From Nonomuraea guangzhouensis (GTDB taxonomy: Bacteria > Actinomycetota > Actinomycetes > Streptosporangiales > Streptosporangiaceae), in assembly GCF_019396345.1 (NCBI RefSeq), contig NZ_JAHKRM010000049.1, positions 1 to 64,000 of the forward strand: a DNA stretch of 64,000 bases, read 5' to 3'. The position numbers and the translations under genes were made by a program. Positions 42,771-50,457 of this stretch are shown here, piece after piece. Below the pieces are notes generated by a model that worked only from the letters and a program-made list of their open reading frames with translations, did not search any database and was not told the DNA's origin. Position 1 is the stretch's first letter; every line of letters begins with the position of its first letter.

Positions 42771-44416
42771 TGCTTCTCCAGGTAACGATGCACGAGCGCG
42801 ACCGCCATCGCGCCTTCACCGACGGCGGAGGCCACCCGCTTGATCGACTCGGCCCGTACGTCACCCGCGGCCAGCACTCCCGGCACGTTCGTCTCCAGGA
42901 AGTACGGCTCGCGCCTGAGCGTCCAGTTGCGCGGGCGCTTGCCGCCCTGCACCAGGTCCGGCCCGGTCAGCACGAACCCCTTGGCGTCGCGCTCGATCGT
43001 GTCGCCGAGCCAGGAGGTGAAGGGCTCGGCACCGATGAACACGAACAGCCACTGCGTCTCGACCACCTGCTCCTCGCCCTTCGTGGAGAGCGTGAGGCGC
43101 TCCAGGTGCCCGTCGCCGTCGCCGGCGGTGACCTGCGTCTGGTAGTGCACCTCGATGTTCGGGATCGCGGCGATCTGCTCGATGAGGTAGTGCGACATGG
43201 ACTTCTCCAAACCGTCACCTCTCACCAACAAATGAACCGTGCTCGCGAATCCCGACAGGTAGACCGCCGCCTGACCGGCCGAGTTGGCCGCGCCGACGAT
43301 GTAGACCTCGCTGTCCTTGCAGGAGGGCGCCTCGGTCAGCGCCGCGCCGTAGAAGACGCCCCTGCCCACCATTTCGTCCAGGCCCGGCGCGTCCAGGCGG
43401 CGGTAGGTGACACCGGTCGCCAGGATCACCGCGTGCGCGGCGATCTCGCCACCGTCCTTGAACCCGACCACCCTGGCCTGCCCCCGGGGCTCCAGATGGC
43501 TGACCTTCTGCGCGCTCAGCAACTCGGCCCCGAACTTCAGCGCCTGCCTGCGCGCCCGGTCGGTCAGTTGCTGGCCGGACACGCCGTCGGGGAAGCCCAG
43601 GTAGTTCTCGATCCGCGAGCTCTGGCCCGCCTGCCCGCCGGAGGCGTGCGCCTCGATCAGCACGGTGTTGAGCCCCTCGGAGGCGCCGTACACCGCCGCG
43701 CCCAGCCCGGCGGGGCCGCCGCCGACGACGATCAGGTCGTAGAAGTCGGTGGCCGGCGTGGTCGACAGTCCCACGGCCGCCGCGAGCGAGGCCTGGTCGG
43801 GCGACTGCATCGAGACGCCCGCGGCGGTGACCACGAGCGGCAGCCGGCAGTCCGCGCCGACCGCCGCCACGAGCTCGGCGCCCTCCGGGTCCTCGGCCAG
43901 CATCCACTGGTACGGCACGTGGCTGCGGGCCAGGAACTCACGCACCTTGTACGACGGCGCCGACCACCGATCGCCCACCACCCGCAGTTCGGCGACCTCG
44001 ATGCGCTCGGTCCGGTGCCAGGCGTCGAGCTGGCCGTCGATCACCGGATAGAACTTCTCCTCCGGCGGGTCCCACGGCTTGAGCAGGTAGTGGTCGAGGT
44101 CCACCACGTTGATCGCCTGGATGGCGGCGTCAGTGTCCGCGTAGGCGGTCAGGAGCACCCGGCGCGCGTACGGATACATGTCCATCGCGGCCTCAAGGAA
44201 CTGCACCCCGTTCATCTGCGGCATCCGGTAGTCGGCCAGGATCGCGGCCACGTCGTCGCCGCGCAGCCGCATCTCCTTCACGGCCTCCATGCCCTGGTCC
44301 GCGGCCTCCGCCCGGACGATCCTGTACTGCTGGCCGTAGCGGCGCCTCAGGTCACGGGCAACCGCCCGCGATACGCCTGGGTCGTCGTCCACCGTCACGA
44401 TGACCGGCTTGTCCAT
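42767..44416 (-). CDS. Receiver domain fused to a thioredoxin-reductase-like flavoprotein
   Basis: 549 residues. Residues 1-130 are a CheY-like receiver (VTVDDDPGV, phospho-Asp in ILADYRMPQMNG, Lys in YLLKPW). A middle segment (about 150-210) is thioredoxin-like. Residues about 230-549 are a TrxB-type FAD/NAD oxidoreductase (VVGGGPAGLGAAVYGASEG; GAANSAGQAAVY; VLAAGDVRAESIKRV). The CxxC redox pair of thioredoxin reductase is missing (YGAALTEAPSC at its place). ATG 44416 has GGGGAAGG upstream. Phosphorylation by the overlapping cNMP kinase probably gates the flavoenzyme. Confidence 0.9.
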   Translation of the reverse strand: MDKPVIVTVDDDPGVSRAVARDLRRRYGQQYRIVRAEAADQGMEAVKEMRLRGDDVAAILADYRMPQMNGVQFLEAAMDMYPYARRVLLTAYADTDAAIQAINVVDLDHYLLKPWDPPEEKFYPVIDGQLDAWHRTERIEVAELRVVGDRWSAPSYKVREFLARSHVPYQWMLAEDPEGAELVAAVGADCRLPLVVTAAGVSMQSPDQASLAAAVGLSTTPATDFYDLIVVGGGPAGLGAAVYGASEGLNTVLIEAHASGGQAGQSSRIENYLGFPDGVSGQQLTDRARRQALKFGAELLSAQKVSHLEPRGQARVVGFKDGGEIAAHAVILATGVTYRRLDAPGLDEMVGRGVFYGAALTEAPSCKDSEVYIVGAANSAGQAAVYLSGFASTVHLLVRGDGLEKSMSHYLIEQIAAIPNIEVHYQTQVTAGDGDGHLERLTLSTKGEEQVVETQWLFVFIGAEPFTSWLGDTIERDAKGFVLTGPDLVQGGKRPRNWTLRREPYFLETNVPGVLAAGDVRAESIKRVASAVGEGAMAVALVHRYLEKQ

Positions 44417-44473
44417 GGCCCTGCCTTCCCCACGTTTGTCTCTAAAAGGAAGGATGTCATGTGCTGCCAAGTC

Positions 44474-44495
44474 AGTAAGCGCTCACTAATAAGAT
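44474..44495 (+). promoter_or_regulatory. TetR self-operator and leaderless promoter
   Basis: AGTAAGCGCTCACT (44474-44487) is an imperfect palindrome directly upstream of TAAGAT (44490-44495), which lies 6 nt before the TetR ATG. Its AAGCGCT core matches that of the sites at 32117, 40080 and 50300. Confidence 0.6.
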
Positions 44496-44501
44496 GCGCC
44501 C

Positions 44502-45074
44502 ATGAACACCCGCGATCGCATCATCGACGCCGCCGAGCAGGCCATCCACGAATACGGCCTGGCGGGGGCGACCACGAAACGCATCGCGTCGCAGGCCGGT
44601 TGCTCCGAGGCGCTGCTCTACAAGCACTTCCCCGGGAAGGAGGCGCTGCTGCTGGCGGTCCTGCTCGAACGGCTGCCCGCGCTCGCCCCGGCGCTGGCCG
44701 CGCTGCGGGAGCGCCTCGGTGAGGGCGACCTGGCGGGCAACCTCACCGAGTTCGCGCTGGCGGCCGTCGACTTCTACGGCCGCGCCGCCGGCATCGCCTC
44801 GGGGATGATCTCCGATCCGTCGCTGCTGAGCACGTTCAGGGACATGCTGGCCAAGGGGGCCACCGGCCCGCACCTGCCGATCGAGGTACTGGCCGAGGTG
44901 CTGCGGGCCGAGCAGCGGCTCGGCCGGCTCGACGGCGCGATCGACGCCGGGGCCGCCGCCTCGCTGCTGATGGGCGCCTGCTTCCACCGCGCCCACCTGG
45001 CCTTCTTCACCGACCTCGCGCAGCCGGCCGACGCATGGGCCGCCGCGATCGTGGCGACCCTGATCAGGCGATGA
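44502..45074 (+). CDS. TetR-family transcriptional regulator
   Basis: 190 residues. The helix-turn-helix (DAAEQAIHEYGLAGATTKRIASQAG, then SEALLYKHF) is classical, followed by a helical ligand domain. The mRNA is apparently leaderless. Divergent from the receiver-flavoprotein operon (86 bp away), so it may control that operon and itself. Because its operator core resembles the shared dyads of the acyl-CoA genes, it is the best in-window candidate for their regulator, but this is unproven. The 3' end overlaps the convergent SDR gene by 11 bp. Confidence 0.9.
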   Translation: MNTRDRIIDAAEQAIHEYGLAGATTKRIASQAGCSEALLYKHFPGKEALLLAVLLERLPALAPALAALRERLGEGDLAGNLTEFALAAVDFYGRAAGIASGMISDPSLLSTFRDMLAKGATGPHLPIEVLAEVLRAEQRLGRLDGAIDAGAAASLLMGACFHRAHLAFFTDLAQPADAWAAAIVATLIRR

Positions 45075-45825
45075 CGCGGCTCTCGCCGCCGTCGACCAGC
45101 ATCGAGATCCCGTTCACGAACGAGGCCCGCTCGCTGGCCAGGAACGCCACCACGTCCCCCACTTCCTCGGGCCGCCCGACTCGCCCCACCGGCACCCCGC
45201 CGCCCCGCACGGCCAGGCCCTCGTCGCCACCCGCGGTCTCGCGCAGCCGCTCGGTGTCGATCGGGCCCGGCAGCACGTTGTTGACCAGCACCCCGTCGCC
45301 GCCGACCTCCCGGGCCAGCGTCCGCACGATCCCGGCGACGGCCGAGCGGGTCGTGTTGGACAGAGCCAGGCCGTCGATCGCCTCGCGTACCGACCGGCTG
45401 GTGATCGTGACGATCCGGCCCCAGCCGCGGGCGCGCATCTCCGGCAGCACGGCGTGCAGCAGGCGTACGGTGCCGAGCAGGTTGCGCTGCACCGCGATGT
45501 CCCAGTCATCCAGGCGGACGTCGACGAACCGGCCCACGGGCGGTCCGCCCGCGTTGGCCACCAGGATGTCCACCGGGCCCAGCACGTCCCGCGTCTCGGC
45601 GACCACCCGGACGGCGGCGTCGTGCTCCTCCACGTCCGCGAGCACGGCGTGCACCACGCCGCCGAACTCCTGCAGCGCGACCACCGCGTCGGCCAGCCGT
45701 TCCGGATTGCGCGCGCTGACGCAGACGGCGCAGCCCTCCCGCGCCAGGCTCTTGGCCGCGGCGAGCCCGATGCCCGCGCTGCCTCCGGTGACGAGTGCGA
45801 CTCTGCCCTTGATGCCCAGATCCAT
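45064..45825 (-). CDS. SDR-family protein with a changed active site (no YxxxK)
   Basis: 253 residues with an SDR Rossmann fold (TGGSAGIG, NAGG). The catalytic Ser is in TITSRSV, but the YxxxK position reads SNTTR (GLALSNTTRSAVAG). A subfamily with this LSNxxR signature exists among FabG-like proteins, so the change is probably ancestral rather than decay; catalysis is doubtful or altered. TATAGT lies 7 nt before the ATG with no Shine-Dalgarno, suggesting its own leaderless promoter in the 18-bp gap after the sigma-factor gene. Confidence 0.85.
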   Translation of the reverse strand: MDLGIKGRVALVTGGSAGIGLAAAKSLAREGCAVCVSARNPERLADAVVALQEFGGVVHAVLADVEEHDAAVRVVAETRDVLGPVDILVANAGGPPVGRFVDVRLDDWDIAVQRNLLGTVRLLHAVLPEMRARGWGRIVTITSRSVREAIDGLALSNTTRSAVAGIVRTLAREVGGDGVLVNNVLPGPIDTERLRETAGGDEGLAVRGGGVPVGRVGRPEEVGDVVAFLASERASFVNGISMLVDGGESRVIA

Positions 45826-45843
45826 GAAGGTGACTATAGGTGG

Positions 45844-46692
45844 TCAGGCGGTTCGTACCCGTGAGAGCTTGTCCGGATTGAGCAGACCGTACAGGCCGTG
45901 GATGCGGCCGTCGCGGATCTCGATGGCGACGAGCTGCTCGTTGCCCGCGACGCTGGTCAGGATCGCGGGGTGGCCGTTGACCTCGACCAGTTCCGCCGCG
46001 CCGAAGGCGTAGCGCGACACCAGCCCGCCGACGAACGCCGCCACCTTCTCGCGGCCGATGATCGGGCGGAGCGCGGCGCGGACCTTGCCGCCGCCGTCGT
46101 TCCAGGCCACGACGTCCTCGTGCAGCAGGTCGGTGAGCGCGCCCAGGTCGCCGCCCGAGGCCGCCGCCACGAACTTGAGCAGCAGCTCGGCATGCTGCTC
46201 CGAGGTCGGCTGGAACCGGTCACGGCCCTGCTCCAGCCGCTGCGCGGCGCGGTGGTGCAGCTGGCGGGCGTTGGCGACCGAGGAGCCGACGATCTCGGCG
46301 ATCTGGTCGTACGGCAGCTCGAACGCCTCCCGCAGCACGAACACCGCGCGCTCGGGCGGCGACAGGCGCTCCATCAGGTGCAGCGTGGCGTAGGAGACGG
46401 TGTCGCGCAGCTCGGCCGTGTCGAGCGGCCCGGCCTCGGCCGTCGCGACCGGCTCGGGCAGCCAGGGGCCGACGTAGCTCTCACGCTTGACCCTGGCCGA
46501 GCGGAGCTGGTCGAGCGCCAGCCTGGACACCACGGTCACCAGGAACGCGCGGGGCTCCCTGATCTCCGCGTGATCCGTGGCCTGCCAGCGCAGCCACGCC
46601 TCCTGCACCACGTCTTCCGCGTCCCACATGCTGCCCAGCAGCCGGTAGGCCAGCCCGAGCAGCATGGAGCGGTATTCCTCGAAGTCCACCAC
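45844..46692 (-). CDS. ECF41-family sigma factor with NTF2-like C-terminal domain
   Basis: 282 residues. Sigma region 2 is MLLGLAYRLLGSMWDAEDVVQEAWLRW (seen in segments) and region 4 is LSPPERAVFVLREAFELPYDQIAEIV. A SnoaL/NTF2-like extension follows. Hallmarks of ECF41 are present: WLPEP in the linker, DGGGKV in the extension and NPDKL near the end. In this family the fused domain regulates the sigma factor in place of an anti-sigma factor. It follows the epimerase gene by 4 bp. The partner gene's ECF41-type promoter implies autoregulation of the pair. Confidence 0.93.
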   Translation of the reverse strand: MVDFEEYRSMLLGLAYRLLGSMWDAEDVVQEAWLRWQATDHAEIREPRAFLVTVVSRLALDQLRSARVKRESYVGPWLPEPVATAEAGPLDTAELRDTVSYATLHLMERLSPPERAVFVLREAFELPYDQIAEIVGSSVANARQLHHRAAQRLEQGRDRFQPTSEQHAELLLKFVAAASGGDLGALTDLLHEDVVAWNDGGGKVRAALRPIIGREKVAAFVGGLVSRYAFGAAELVEVNGHPAILTSVAGNEQLVAIEIRDGRIHGLYGLLNPDKLSRVRTA

Positions 46693-46696
46693 GGCA

Positions 46697-47560
46697 TCAT
46701 GCCGCGACGTCGAAGAAGGACGGATGCCGGGGCCGCCAGTTGAGCGCGAGCCGGGCGCGGCTGTTGTCGGCGCCGCGCAGCCTGGTCATGAAGGCGACGC
46801 CGAAGGGGCCGACGGCCAGCCGGGCCAGGAACGCGGGCACCCGCTTGGGCGCCGGAGCGCCCAGCGCGGCGGCGTACGCGGGCAGCCAGTCGCCCATCGT
46901 GACCGGCGCGTCGTCCACCACGTTGAGCGCACCGGTCACGTCCCTGTCCAGCGCCGCGACGATCGCGGTGGCGGCGTCGTGCGCGCCGGTGAACGACAAC
47001 ACCGAGCCGCCGTCGCCGACGATCGGCATCTTGCCCGCCCTGACCGCCTCGGTGGTGGCGCCGCCTTCGTCGTACGCCGAGCCGGGGCCGGTCAGATGCC
47101 CGAAACGGAGCACCAGCCCACCGGCGTCGGTGGTCTGCCGCTCCAGCTCGCGCAGCGCCCCGAGGACGGGCGCGAACGGCTTGGGCGGGTCCTGCCACAG
47201 CGGCGCGTCCTCGTCGGCCAGTCCCGGAGCCGGGTCGTAGGCGTAGGCGAGGCCCTGCGCGATGAACCTGGCGTTCGGGGCGGCGTCGATGAGGTTGCGG
47301 GTGCCCTCCACGCGCAGCCGGTTCGTCAGCTCGAACTGCCTGTCGATCCGCTTCGGGTCGATCGTCCGGGGAATCGCGGTCAGCAGGTGCACGATCGCGT
47401 CGGGCGCGGCCTCCCGGACGAACCGCCGGGTCGCCTCGCGGTCGAGCGCGTCGGCGTTCTTCGACCGCGACAGCTCGATCGCCTCGTGGCCCACGGCGGC
47501 GAGCAGGGGGACAAGCTGACGGCCGATGACACCGGTGGCGCCGGCGACGAGAACTCTCAT
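46697..47560 (-). CDS. NAD(P)-dependent epimerase/reductase, ECF41 partner
   Basis: A 287-residue extended-SDR-like protein with VAGATGVIGRQLVPLL at the N-terminus and LRFGHLTGPGSAYD in the substrate region. ECF41 sigma factors are typically encoded beside a carboxymuconolactone decarboxylase, oxidoreductase or epimerase (COE), and this is such a partner. GGAG is 5 nt before the ATG at 47560. Its promoter at 47587-47613 matches the known ECF41 recognition sequence. The substrate is unknown. Confidence 0.9.
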   Translation of the reverse strand: MRVLVAGATGVIGRQLVPLLAAVGHEAIELSRSKNADALDREATRRFVREAAPDAIVHLLTAIPRTIDPKRIDRQFELTNRLRVEGTRNLIDAAPNARFIAQGLAYAYDPAPGLADEDAPLWQDPPKPFAPVLGALRELERQTTDAGGLVLRFGHLTGPGSAYDEGGATTEAVRAGKMPIVGDGGSVLSFTGAHDAATAIVAALDRDVTGALNVVDDAPVTMGDWLPAYAAALGAPAPKRVPAFLARLAVGPFGVAFMTRLRGADNSRARLALNWRPRHPSFFDVAA

Positions 47561-47586
47561 GATGACTCCATTCCTTTTGTCATCAG

Positions 47587-47613
47587 GACGGGACAGCCTC
47601 CAGCGATGTGACA
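47587..47613 (-). promoter_or_regulatory. ECF41 promoter TGTCACA-N16-CGTC
   Basis: On the minus strand TGTCACA (47613-47607) and CGTC (47590-47587) are separated by exactly 16 nt, the published ECF41 consensus spacing. The predicted transcript starts about 20 nt before the epimerase start codon. Confidence 0.88.
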
Positions 47614-47657
47614 GTCCGCGGGTAGAAATGCCGCGACAAGCATGATGAGGTTGGGAC

Positions 47658-48335
47658 GTGGCGAGAAATCTGATTCTTTCGGGAGGCTTGTTCCATGACT
47701 TCGAGGCCACCTCGGCGGCACTCGCCGAAGTGCTCGCCGGGGTGGGAGTCGAATCCGAGATCACCGAGGACATCGCGGGCGCGCTGAGCGAGCCGTCGGA
47801 GGTCCAGCTCATCACCGTCAACGCGCTGCGCTGGCAGATGGACCTCGACCGCTTCGCCGACCTGCGTGACGAGTGGCGCTTCGAACTGCCCGCCCAGGCC
47901 CGCACCACCCTGCTCGACCACCTGGACCGGGGTGGCGGACTGCTCTGCATGCACTCGGCGTCGATCTGCTTCGACGACTGGCAGGGGTGGCCGCGCGTGC
48001 TGGGCGGCTGCTGGACCTGGCCCAAGTCCCACCATCCGCCGCTGGGCTGGACCGGGGTACGCGTGCACGGCGGCCACCCGATCGTGGACGGGCTGCGCGA
48101 CTTCGACCTGGTGGACGAGGTCTACAGCGACCTCGACGTGCTGCCGGACGTACAACCGCTCGCGTCATCGGCCACCGGGCAGCCACTGGTGTGGGCGCGG
48201 CCGGTGCGGCGGGGGCGGGTCGTGTACGACGCGCTGGGGCACGACGTCCGGTCGTACGAGAACGAGATCCACCGCACGTTACTGCAGCGGTCCGCCCTGT
48301 GGCTGTTGAAACGCCCGGTGGCCGTGACCGACTGA
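47658..48335 (+). CDS. ThuA-domain protein
   Basis: A 225-residue ThuA-like (glutamine-amidotransferase fold) protein with GTG start and GAGG upstream. Typical segments: SGGLFHDFEATSAALAEVL at the N-terminus, GGGLLCMHSAS in the middle, GRVVYDALGHDVRSYEN near the C-terminus. ThuA proteins occur in sugar-catabolism loci and act on 3-keto-glycosides in some bacteria; this one is short and alone. Divergent from the ECF41 pair across a 97-bp gap holding the ECF41 promoter. Confidence 0.85.
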   Translation: MARNLILSGGLFHDFEATSAALAEVLAGVGVESEITEDIAGALSEPSEVQLITVNALRWQMDLDRFADLRDEWRFELPAQARTTLLDHLDRGGGLLCMHSASICFDDWQGWPRVLGGCWTWPKSHHPPLGWTGVRVHGGHPIVDGLRDFDLVDEVYSDLDVLPDVQPLASSATGQPLVWARPVRRGRVVYDALGHDVRSYENEIHRTLLQRSALWLLKRPVAVTD

Positions 48336-48339
48336 GCCG

Positions 48340-48564
48340 GCTCGGTCGGCGGAGAAACCGCGGATGGCTTCGGCCAGTTCGTCCGGGACGTCCTCGGCCA
48401 GGTGGTGGCCGCCATCCAGCGTGTGGCCGCGCGGTCGACGCCCAGCCCCGCCGGTAGCCCTCGCACATCGCGTGTACGGCGGCTTGGACGAGCGGCCGTA
48501 CCCCCTGGTGTCGGGGCACACCACGGTGTGGCCGAGGGCGAAATCGTCGAACATCCGCCCGCGC
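48340..48564 (-). pseudogene. Remnant of an alpha/beta hydrolase gene
   Basis: Minus-strand translation gives two recognisable pieces of one alpha/beta hydrolase: an N-terminal phrase (ALGHTVVCPDTRGYGRSSKP, resembling the dehalogenase/epoxide-hydrolase PDxRGYGxSxKP motif) and a C-terminal phrase (GGHHLAEDVPDELAEAIRGF, resembling the catalytic-His end). The middle, including the nucleophile elbow and the N-terminus before it, is missing, so an internal deletion of about 200 codons is implied. No start or intact frame remains. Confidence 0.6.
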
Positions 48565-49224
48565 CTACCCGGCCCGATCACTTCCACTCGGTACTTCGCG
48601 GGCCGAGCCGCCGACCCGCCGCGCCGACTCCGACTCGTGCGCCAGGCGGCGGAGGGCGTCGAACGCCCGCCCGTACAGGACCGTGCCCAGCACCAGCGCC
48701 TCGACGGCGGCCTCGCGCGGCCCGTCGAACGGCACCGTGTCCATCTCCGCCTCGGCCACCAGCTTCTCGGCCGTCCGGGCATAGACCATCAGATCGGTGG
48801 ACATGCCGAGCTGGCCCATCCTGACGACGGTCTGGGTGAGCTCGTCCCGCGTGGGGGCCTCAGGGCTGACGTCCCAGCCGAGCTCCGCGATGAGGGTGTC
48901 GACCTGGCCGCGAGCCGTGTCCCATTCTTCACCGGGCTCCGGCTCGATGGTGGGACCGAGAGCGTACTGGGCGGTGCCGAGCATGAGGTGCACCGAGAGC
49001 GACTCGTCGTCCACCGCCTCGATGACCTTCTTGATGGCGGCGACGGGCAGCCGGCCCACCTCCAGCAGTGCCCGGATGAGGCGGAGTCTGCGCAGGTGGG
49101 AGTCGTCGTACTCGGCTCGGGTGGCCGCGATCTGCCGGCCCTGGTGCAGCAGGCCCTCGCGGAGGTAGTACTTGATCGTCGCGATCGCCACACCGGACTC
49201 GACACTCAGCTCCGAAACGCGCAT
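48565..49224 (-). CDS. MerR-family transcriptional regulator
   Basis: 219 residues with an N-terminal MerR winged helix (MRVSELSVESGVAIATIKYYLREGLL) and a helical effector domain with no metal-binding Cys cluster. The mRNA seems leaderless: TATTAT is 6 nt before the ATG. The palindrome ATAGCGCTAT (49234-49243) overlaps that -10 region. The decayed hydrolase just downstream may once have been its partner or target. Confidence 0.87.
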   Translation of the reverse strand: MRVSELSVESGVAIATIKYYLREGLLHQGRQIAATRAEYDDSHLRRLRLIRALLEVGRLPVAAIKKVIEAVDDESLSVHLMLGTAQYALGPTIEPEPGEEWDTARGQVDTLIAELGWDVSPEAPTRDELTQTVVRMGQLGMSTDLMVYARTAEKLVAEAEMDTVPFDGPREAAVEALVLGTVLYGRAFDALRRLAHESESARRVGGSAREVPSGSDRAG

Positions 49225-49230
49225 CGCTAG

Positions 49231-49243
49231 ATAATAGCGCTAT
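49231..49243 (-). promoter_or_regulatory. MerR promoter with overlapping palindrome ATAGCGCTAT
   Basis: TATTAT (minus strand, 49236-49231) is 6 nt before the MerR start, and a perfect 10-bp palindrome overlaps it at 49234-49243. Confidence 0.5.
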
Positions 49244-50088
49244 CCAGATCGCGCGAGATGCCGGGCCGCGTGCACCAGGTCGTCCACGTCGGCCTGACGG
49301 TTCCAGAGGAACACCACTTCAAGGGGCGGGATCTCTTCGGCGACGGGGATGAACGTGAGGCGTTCCGGCACGGGCAGGCCGCCGCGCACGCAGAGCGTGT
49401 AGCCGGCGCCCGACTCGACGAGGGCGACGGCCGCCTCATGGGTGGCCGCCCCGGGTCCGAGGCGAGGATGCAGGCCGAGCCGGACGAACCCCTCGAGAAA
49501 CCGGCGCGCGCCCGCCACCGCGTCGGACTCCGGCATGACGAGCGGCTCCGTCGCCAGATCGGCGAGCCGCAGCCGCTCGGCGGAGGCCAGCCGGTGATCG
49601 CGGGGGAGCAGCGCGAGTACCGGGGCCCGCTGGACGAGCATGCGGGCCACGCCCCGGGGCAGCGAGCCGGGAGCGTACCCCAGCCCGGCCTGAAGGGTTC
49701 CGTCCATGATGGAGATGATCTGCTCGGCCGTGCACATGGGCGCCACCCGCAACCGCGCGCCCTGCAGCTGCGACAGGAGCCGGGCCACCACGTCCCCCAG
49801 CCCGTCCGCGACCCCCAGGCGGGCCGTCTGCCCCTTGCCCCGGGCGGCGGTCACGGCCCGTTCGAAGGCGTCGACCGCCACCGTGGCCTGGGCCAGGAAC
49901 ACCTCGCCTGCCTCGGTGAGCCGCATCCCGCTGGACGAGCGGGTGAACAGCTCGACGCCGATCTCCTTCTCCAGCGCCCTGAGCTGCTCGGACAGGGTGG
50001 GCTGGGCGAGGTGGAGCACGGCGGAGGCGCGGCGCAGGCTGCCCGCGCGGGCGATGGTGATCGCGTTGCGTACGTGGCGTAGATCCAT
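49240..50088 (-). CDS. LysR-family transcriptional regulator
   Basis: 282 residues. The N-terminal winged helix-turn-helix (GSLRRASAVLHLAQPTLSEQLRALEKEIG, in segments) and the periplasmic-binding-like effector domain are complete. GAGGTGAG precedes the ATG. The MerR start is only 15 bp beyond its stop on the same strand. It is divergent from the thiolase-like gene, although 369 bp away; an inverted repeat CCGT-N8-ACGG lies upstream at 50135-50150. Confidence 0.9.
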   Translation of the reverse strand: MDLRHVRNAITIARAGSLRRASAVLHLAQPTLSEQLRALEKEIGVELFTRSSSGMRLTEAGEVFLAQATVAVDAFERAVTAARGKGQTARLGVADGLGDVVARLLSQLQGARLRVAPMCTAEQIISIMDGTLQAGLGYAPGSLPRGVARMLVQRAPVLALLPRDHRLASAERLRLADLATEPLVMPESDAVAGARRFLEGFVRLGLHPRLGPGAATHEAAVALVESGAGYTLCVRGGLPVPERLTFIPVAEEIPPLEVVFLWNRQADVDDLVHAARHLARSG

Positions 50089-50457
50089 CGCTCACCTCGA
50101 GATGATGGGGATGGGTTATCGGATGATCGCACTTCCGTATTACAAAACGGACTATCTGCTGTGAAGGGGTTCAGTTGCCGTGGGGTGACGGTTTCTGCGG
50201 CCAGCCGGTGAGGGCTCGCGCGATCGTGGGATGCGCGGGGCCGTGCGGCGTGGGCCCTCGGACGGAAGACGCCGCCGTTGTTACCGCCGCGCATTAGTGC
50301 CGAGCAAGCGCTTGTGTATACTCCGCCGCCGCGTTAGCGTGTCGGGCTAGCACCACATGCGTCACCCGCCGGGGTGGATCGCGCCCTGCCCCGGCGAGTG
50401 ACCCACCCCCCGTGACAGCGAACCCGTCCGTCCGTGGGGGCCTGGCAGGAGGTGGGC
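50089..50457. other. Long intergenic region with LysR dyad and thiolase promoter
   Basis: 369 bp without a gene. It contains CCGT-N8-ACGG (50135-50150), a likely LysR site 47 bp from the LysR start, the promoter/operator at 50294-50322, and an untranslated leader of about 130 nt before the thiolase-like gene. I see nothing else recognisable. Confidence 0.55.
50294..50322 (+). promoter_or_regulatory. Promoter TTAGTG-N17-TATACT with an operator filling the spacer
   Basis: -35 TTAGTG (50294-50299) and -10 TATACT (50317-50322) are spaced by 17 nt. The spacer contains CCGAGCAAGCGCTTGT (50300-50315), which carries the core CAAGCGCTTG, close to the KstR2-type consensus AnCAAGnnCTTGnT. Confidence 0.7.
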
